NCBI GenBank assembly: GCA_029718625.1
Contig: CM056381.1
Coordinates: forward strand, 51,268,157 to 51,332,156
Source of the DNA: Synaphobranchus kaupii
Taxonomy: Eukaryota > Chordata > Actinopteri > Anguilliformes > Synaphobranchidae
Direction of reading: 5' to 3'
Length of the DNA stretch: 64,000 nucleotides
In this document: one piece after another, positions 60,640-64,000 of the stretch
How the letters are laid out: every line of letters starts with the position of its first letter
Numbering within the stretch: position 1 is the first letter of the stretch
The notes under the pieces: model-generated
Databases searched by the model: none
The model's input: only the letters and a program-made list of their open reading frames with translations
What the model was told of the DNA's origin: nothing
Translations under genes and position numbers: made by a program

Positions 60640-62351
60640 TGTCATGAACCTAATACGGGCTGGACCCAAATGCAACGACCAGGAGGCAGAGGGACAGAAA
60701 AAGGCAATTTATTATAGCTTGGGGTAGTCCCAAGCTGTACACAGATAATAAACAGTAAACACAATAAAGTCCGGAGCTTCTCCGGGACTTGAATCTGCTC
60801 CAAGCCGGAGCTGGACTTGAACGGCAAGCAGGATGTTCCAAGCCGGAACTGGACTTGGTACTGGAACCCTGGAGTTCCAACCGGAACTGGGCAGGACAGG
60901 AAACTGGAACAGATTACTCTGGAACGAGACTTAACCAGAACACTGGGTTGTTCCAAACCGGAACTGGACTTGGTACGGAACACTGGATGTACCAAACCGG
61001 AACTGGACTGCACTGGGACTGGATCGGACCAAACAGGAACTGGATCACAGGAACACGGAGTTGTTCCAAACCGGAACTGGACTGGACTGGGACTGGATAG
61101 TCAAACTGGAACTGGATCACGGGAACACGGAGTTGTTCCAAACCGGAACTGGACTTGGTACGGGACACTGGATGTTCCAAACTGGAACTGGACAGACAGG
61201 AACTGGATCACGGGAACGCGGAGTAGTTCCAAACCGGAACTGGACTTGGTACGGAACACTGGGTTGTTCCAAACCGGAACTGGACTTGGTACGGGACACT
61301 GGATGTTCCAAACCGGAACTGGGCTGACAGGAACTGGATCGGGTTTAACTGGAACAGGACAACTGGAACACTGGAATGTTCCAGACCGGAACTGGACTGT
61401 GCGGGTCTCTCAGGTAAGTTCCAAGCCGGAACTGGACTGGAACTGGACTTGACAGATCTGGACAGACGGGACAAACGGGACGGATAGGGGGAGCGCTAGG
61501 CATCCAATAAATATGCTTCGAACTTGTCTCCTGAAGCGAGGGAGGACATAGAGAACAGACAACTGGTTATGGAATACATGAAATGTAAGGAGGGGGAGCC
61601 GGGGAATAATTGTAACAGGTAACCAGGTAATGGAAGCAGAGGAAGGGGTAGCGGCTGGATACGGCAAGGCAGAGCAGTGCAGCGGACCTCGGGTTGGCCC
61701 GGTTGAGGCAGCAGGGCAACAGTAGTAGATGCAACCGTAACCGTAACAATGGCGGTAGCCACGGCCGGACAGGAACCACTGTAGAATGGAGGAGCAGAAC
61801 ACCCAGCTGCGGGCGCAACGTCAGGTGGGAGCGGAGGTACCACAACACAATCAGGGAAACGCGAACAGCTACAGACTGGCAGAAACAGTAGAATGGTGGT
61901 TAACGAGACAGGCAATATTTAGGCAGGAAGAACCGCAAACAGACAGGACTGATTAGCAAACAACAGAAGGCAGTGAGCATTAAAGCTCCGAGACAGAACC
62001 AAACTGAAGTTAGATGCACAGAACAGGGATTCAAAGACCAGGATACAAACGAACAACGTTAACGAACTGGTGCTGAATAGCAGCCAGCCGGAGGGTTAAA
62101 TAGGGAGTGAGATTGGAAACAATTAAGAAAGCGTGCAAATGTAAGCTTGGGTAATTGAACAGAGCGAAGTGTGAGGAATGCATGCTGCAACAGAGAAAGG
62201 CTGAGACAGGAGTGGGGAAAAGGAGTGAAACAAACGGAAGGAACACGCCCAGTCTGCAGCAAGGGGAAAACACGGACAAAGGGAATCAAACATGACACGG
62301 AGGGAAAGGGCAAAACACGGAAAATGGACAGGATGGGAACGGAACGTTACA
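60640..62351 (-). repeat. 5' LTR (right copy, 1712 bp)
   Basis: Longer of the two LTRs; contains the full GGAACTGG-rich minisatellite. Outside that region it differs from the left copy at scattered single bases and small indels (for example near 61448-61475 and 62190-62205). Confidence 0.93.
60785..61470. repeat. minisatellite inside the LTR
   Basis: Irregular tandem units built on CCAAACCGGAACTGGACTTGG, followed by TACGGAACACTGG or GGATCACGGGAACACGG. The copy number differs between the two LTRs, probably through slippage or unequal exchange. Confidence 0.9.
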
Positions 62352-62356
62352 GTTTC

Positions 62357-64000
62357 TGGTATTCCAAAATTCAGGGCATTCTCCCGGTTCCAACGAGCCT
62401 ATGCCCGAGCCGGTGCTCCGTTTCTGGGCCTGGCAATTGCCATAAATGTCTCCTGTGAGGGATTTTAATATAATTCTTGAAAAAACTGCGTTTTGCGCTT
62501 TTTCTCGGGAACCACGGTTCTGATCGCATTGTTTCTGATATTGGAACGTTCAGGGGATTGTCCCGGTTCCAAGCAGCCTATGCCCGAGCCGGTGCTCTGC
62601 TCTTCGGCCCAGCAATAGCCATAAATGTCTCCCGCGAGAGACTTTGAATTAATTTTATAAAAAAGGGCTTTATTGGCTTTTTCTCGGGAACCCCGGTTCC
62701 GATCGTGTTGCTTCTGGTATTACAACGTTCAGGGGAGTCTCCCGGTTCCATCGAACCTATGGCAGAGCCAGTGCGCCACTCCTGGGCCCGGCAATAGCCA
62801 TATATGTCTCCCACGAGAGACTTTGAATTAATTCAGTAAAAAATATATTTTTTGGCTTGTTCTCGGGAACCCCGCTTCAAATCGCATTGCTTCTGCTATT
62901 CGAACGTTTAGGGGAGTCTCCCGGTTCCAACGAACCTATGGCCGCGCCGGTGCGTCACTCCTGGGCCCAGCAATAGCCATAAATGTCTGCCGCGAAAGAA
63001 TGAAATAATTATGTAAAAAAGTGCATTTTGGGCTTTTTCTCAGGCACCACAGTTCAGATTGCGTTGTTTCTGGGATTTCAACGTTCATGTGAGTCTCCCG
63101 GTTCCATCGAGCCTACGCCCGAGCCAGTGCTCCGTTCCTGCGCCGGGCAATTGCCATAAATGTCTCCCGCGAAAGACTGAAATAATTCTGTTAAAAACTG
63201 CCTTTTTGGCTTTTTTGGCTATTTCTCGGGAACCCCGGTTCCGATCGCGCTGTTTCTGATATTGTAACGTTCAGGGGAGTGGCCCGGTTCCAACGAGCAT
63301 TTGCCCAAGCCGGTGCTCCATTCCTTTGCCCGGCAATTGGCATAAATGTCTCCCACAAGAGACTTTGAAATAATTCTGTAAAAAAACTGCGTTTTGGCCT
63401 TTATCTCGGGAACCATGGTTCTGATCGCGTTGCTTCTGGTATTCGAACGGTCAGGGGAGATTCCTGGTTCCAAAAAGCCTACGCCTGAGCCGGTGCTCCG
63501 TTCCTGCGCCCGGCAATTGCCATATATGTCTCCCACGAGAGACTTTGAATTAATTCAGTAAAAAACTTTTTTGGCTTGTTCTCGGGAACCCCGGTTTCGA
63601 TCGCGTTGCTTCTGGTATTCGAATGTTCAATTGAGTCTCCCGAATCCAACGAACCTATGCTCCAGCCGGTGTGCCACTCCTGGGCCCGGCAATAGCCATA
63701 AATGTCTCCCGCAGTTCTTATCGCATTGTTTCTGGTATTCAAACTTTCAATGGAGTATCCCGGTTCGATCAAGCATATGCCTGAGCCGGTGCTCCATTCC
63801 TGCGCCCGGTAATTGCCAAAAATGTCTCCCATGAGAGACTTTGAAATAGTTCTGTTAAAAACTGCTTTTTTTGGCTATTTCTCGGGAACCCCGGTTCCGA
63901 TCGCGTTGCTTCTGGTATTGGAACGTTCAATGGAGTCTCCCGGTTCCAACGAGCTCATGCCCGAGCCGGAGCTACGTTCCTGCGCCCGGCAATTGCCATA
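62357..64000. repeat. 179-180 bp satellite array, right part (about 9 monomers, runs off window)
   Basis: Same monomer as 49971-56793, resuming at TGGTATTCC directly after the GTTTC target duplication. One monomer near 63710-63720 is truncated (AATGTCTCCCGC joined to AGTTCTTATCGC). The array continues beyond 64000. Confidence 0.95.

Larger units (their letters stand above)
56794..62351 (-). mobile_element. Ty3/Gypsy LTR retrotransposon with chromodomain, internally deleted
   Basis: 5558 bp on the minus strand. LTRs are TGTCATGAACC...GGAACGTTACA on the plus strand at 56794-58019 and 60640-62351. The target duplication GTTTC (56789-56793 and 62352-62356) lies inside a satellite monomer, so the array predates the insertion. 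Order on the minus strand: gag, protease, start of reverse transcriptase, then directly the end of integrase plus chromodomain. The RT core, RNase H and integrase D,D residues are gone, so it could move only with help. A polypurine tract precedes the 3' LTR. Confidence 0.95.

Overview
This window is nuclear DNA of a ray-finned (teleost-type) fish. It holds one clearly real host gene, spread over about 28 kb, and a very heavy load of DNA transposons, minisatellites, a satellite array and one LTR retrotransposon. The fish call rests on the vertebrate-type split gene with GT/AG introns, the Sleeping Beauty-like and other Tc1/mariner ends, the many hAT and TTAA (piggyBac-type) elements, long CA microsatellites and a chromodomain Ty3/Gypsy element. 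I cannot name the species.

Layout. 1-9.7 kb: repeat-rich DNA, either upstream of the gene or in an early intron. It has a Sleeping Beauty-like end, a TTA-flanked Harbinger-like element (1696-2966), a decayed Myb/SANT-domain exon (6453-7008) and an hAT element with an 8-bp target duplication (7611-8783). 9.7-38.4 kb: ten coding exons and the 3' UTR of a casein kinase 1 gamma gene, best matched to csnk1g2, on the + strand. The exons run from the end of the kinase N-lobe to the C-terminal Cys-Cys-Cys/basic tail and join in frame to 373 codons plus stop. The ATP-loop exons were not found here. Its introns hold a five-level nest of transposons (18384-24062), three minisatellites (36-, 44- and 55-bp units), a long CA tract and several Tc1-type composites. 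38.4-49.7 kb: intergenic DNA with hAT-like elements and a 5.2-kb dead piggyBac element (43015-48217). Its transposase reading frame is broken by an hAT MITE, and its intron carries a structurally intact Tc1 transposon (46398-47928) with an open DD34E transposase. 49.7-64 kb: a LINE reverse-transcriptase scrap, then a 179-180 bp satellite array with local higher-order duplications. The array is split by a Gypsy element (56794-62351, minus strand) with a 5-bp target duplication and continues off the right edge.

How it fits together. csnk1g2 would make a membrane-anchored Ser/Thr kinase. Nearly everything else is selfish DNA in layers, and exact target-site duplications fix the order of many insertions. 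A roughly 420-bp module ending in a large palindrome occurs inside or next to Tc1-type ends of three different families, which suggests interior exchange among non-autonomous Tc1 elements. No RNA gene or CRISPR array was seen. The most testable oddities are the shared hairpin module, the DNA-binding-domain-only Tc1 reading frame at 20709-21035, the intact Tc1 at 46.4-47.9 kb and the 18-bp palindromes repeated three times in the piggyBac element.
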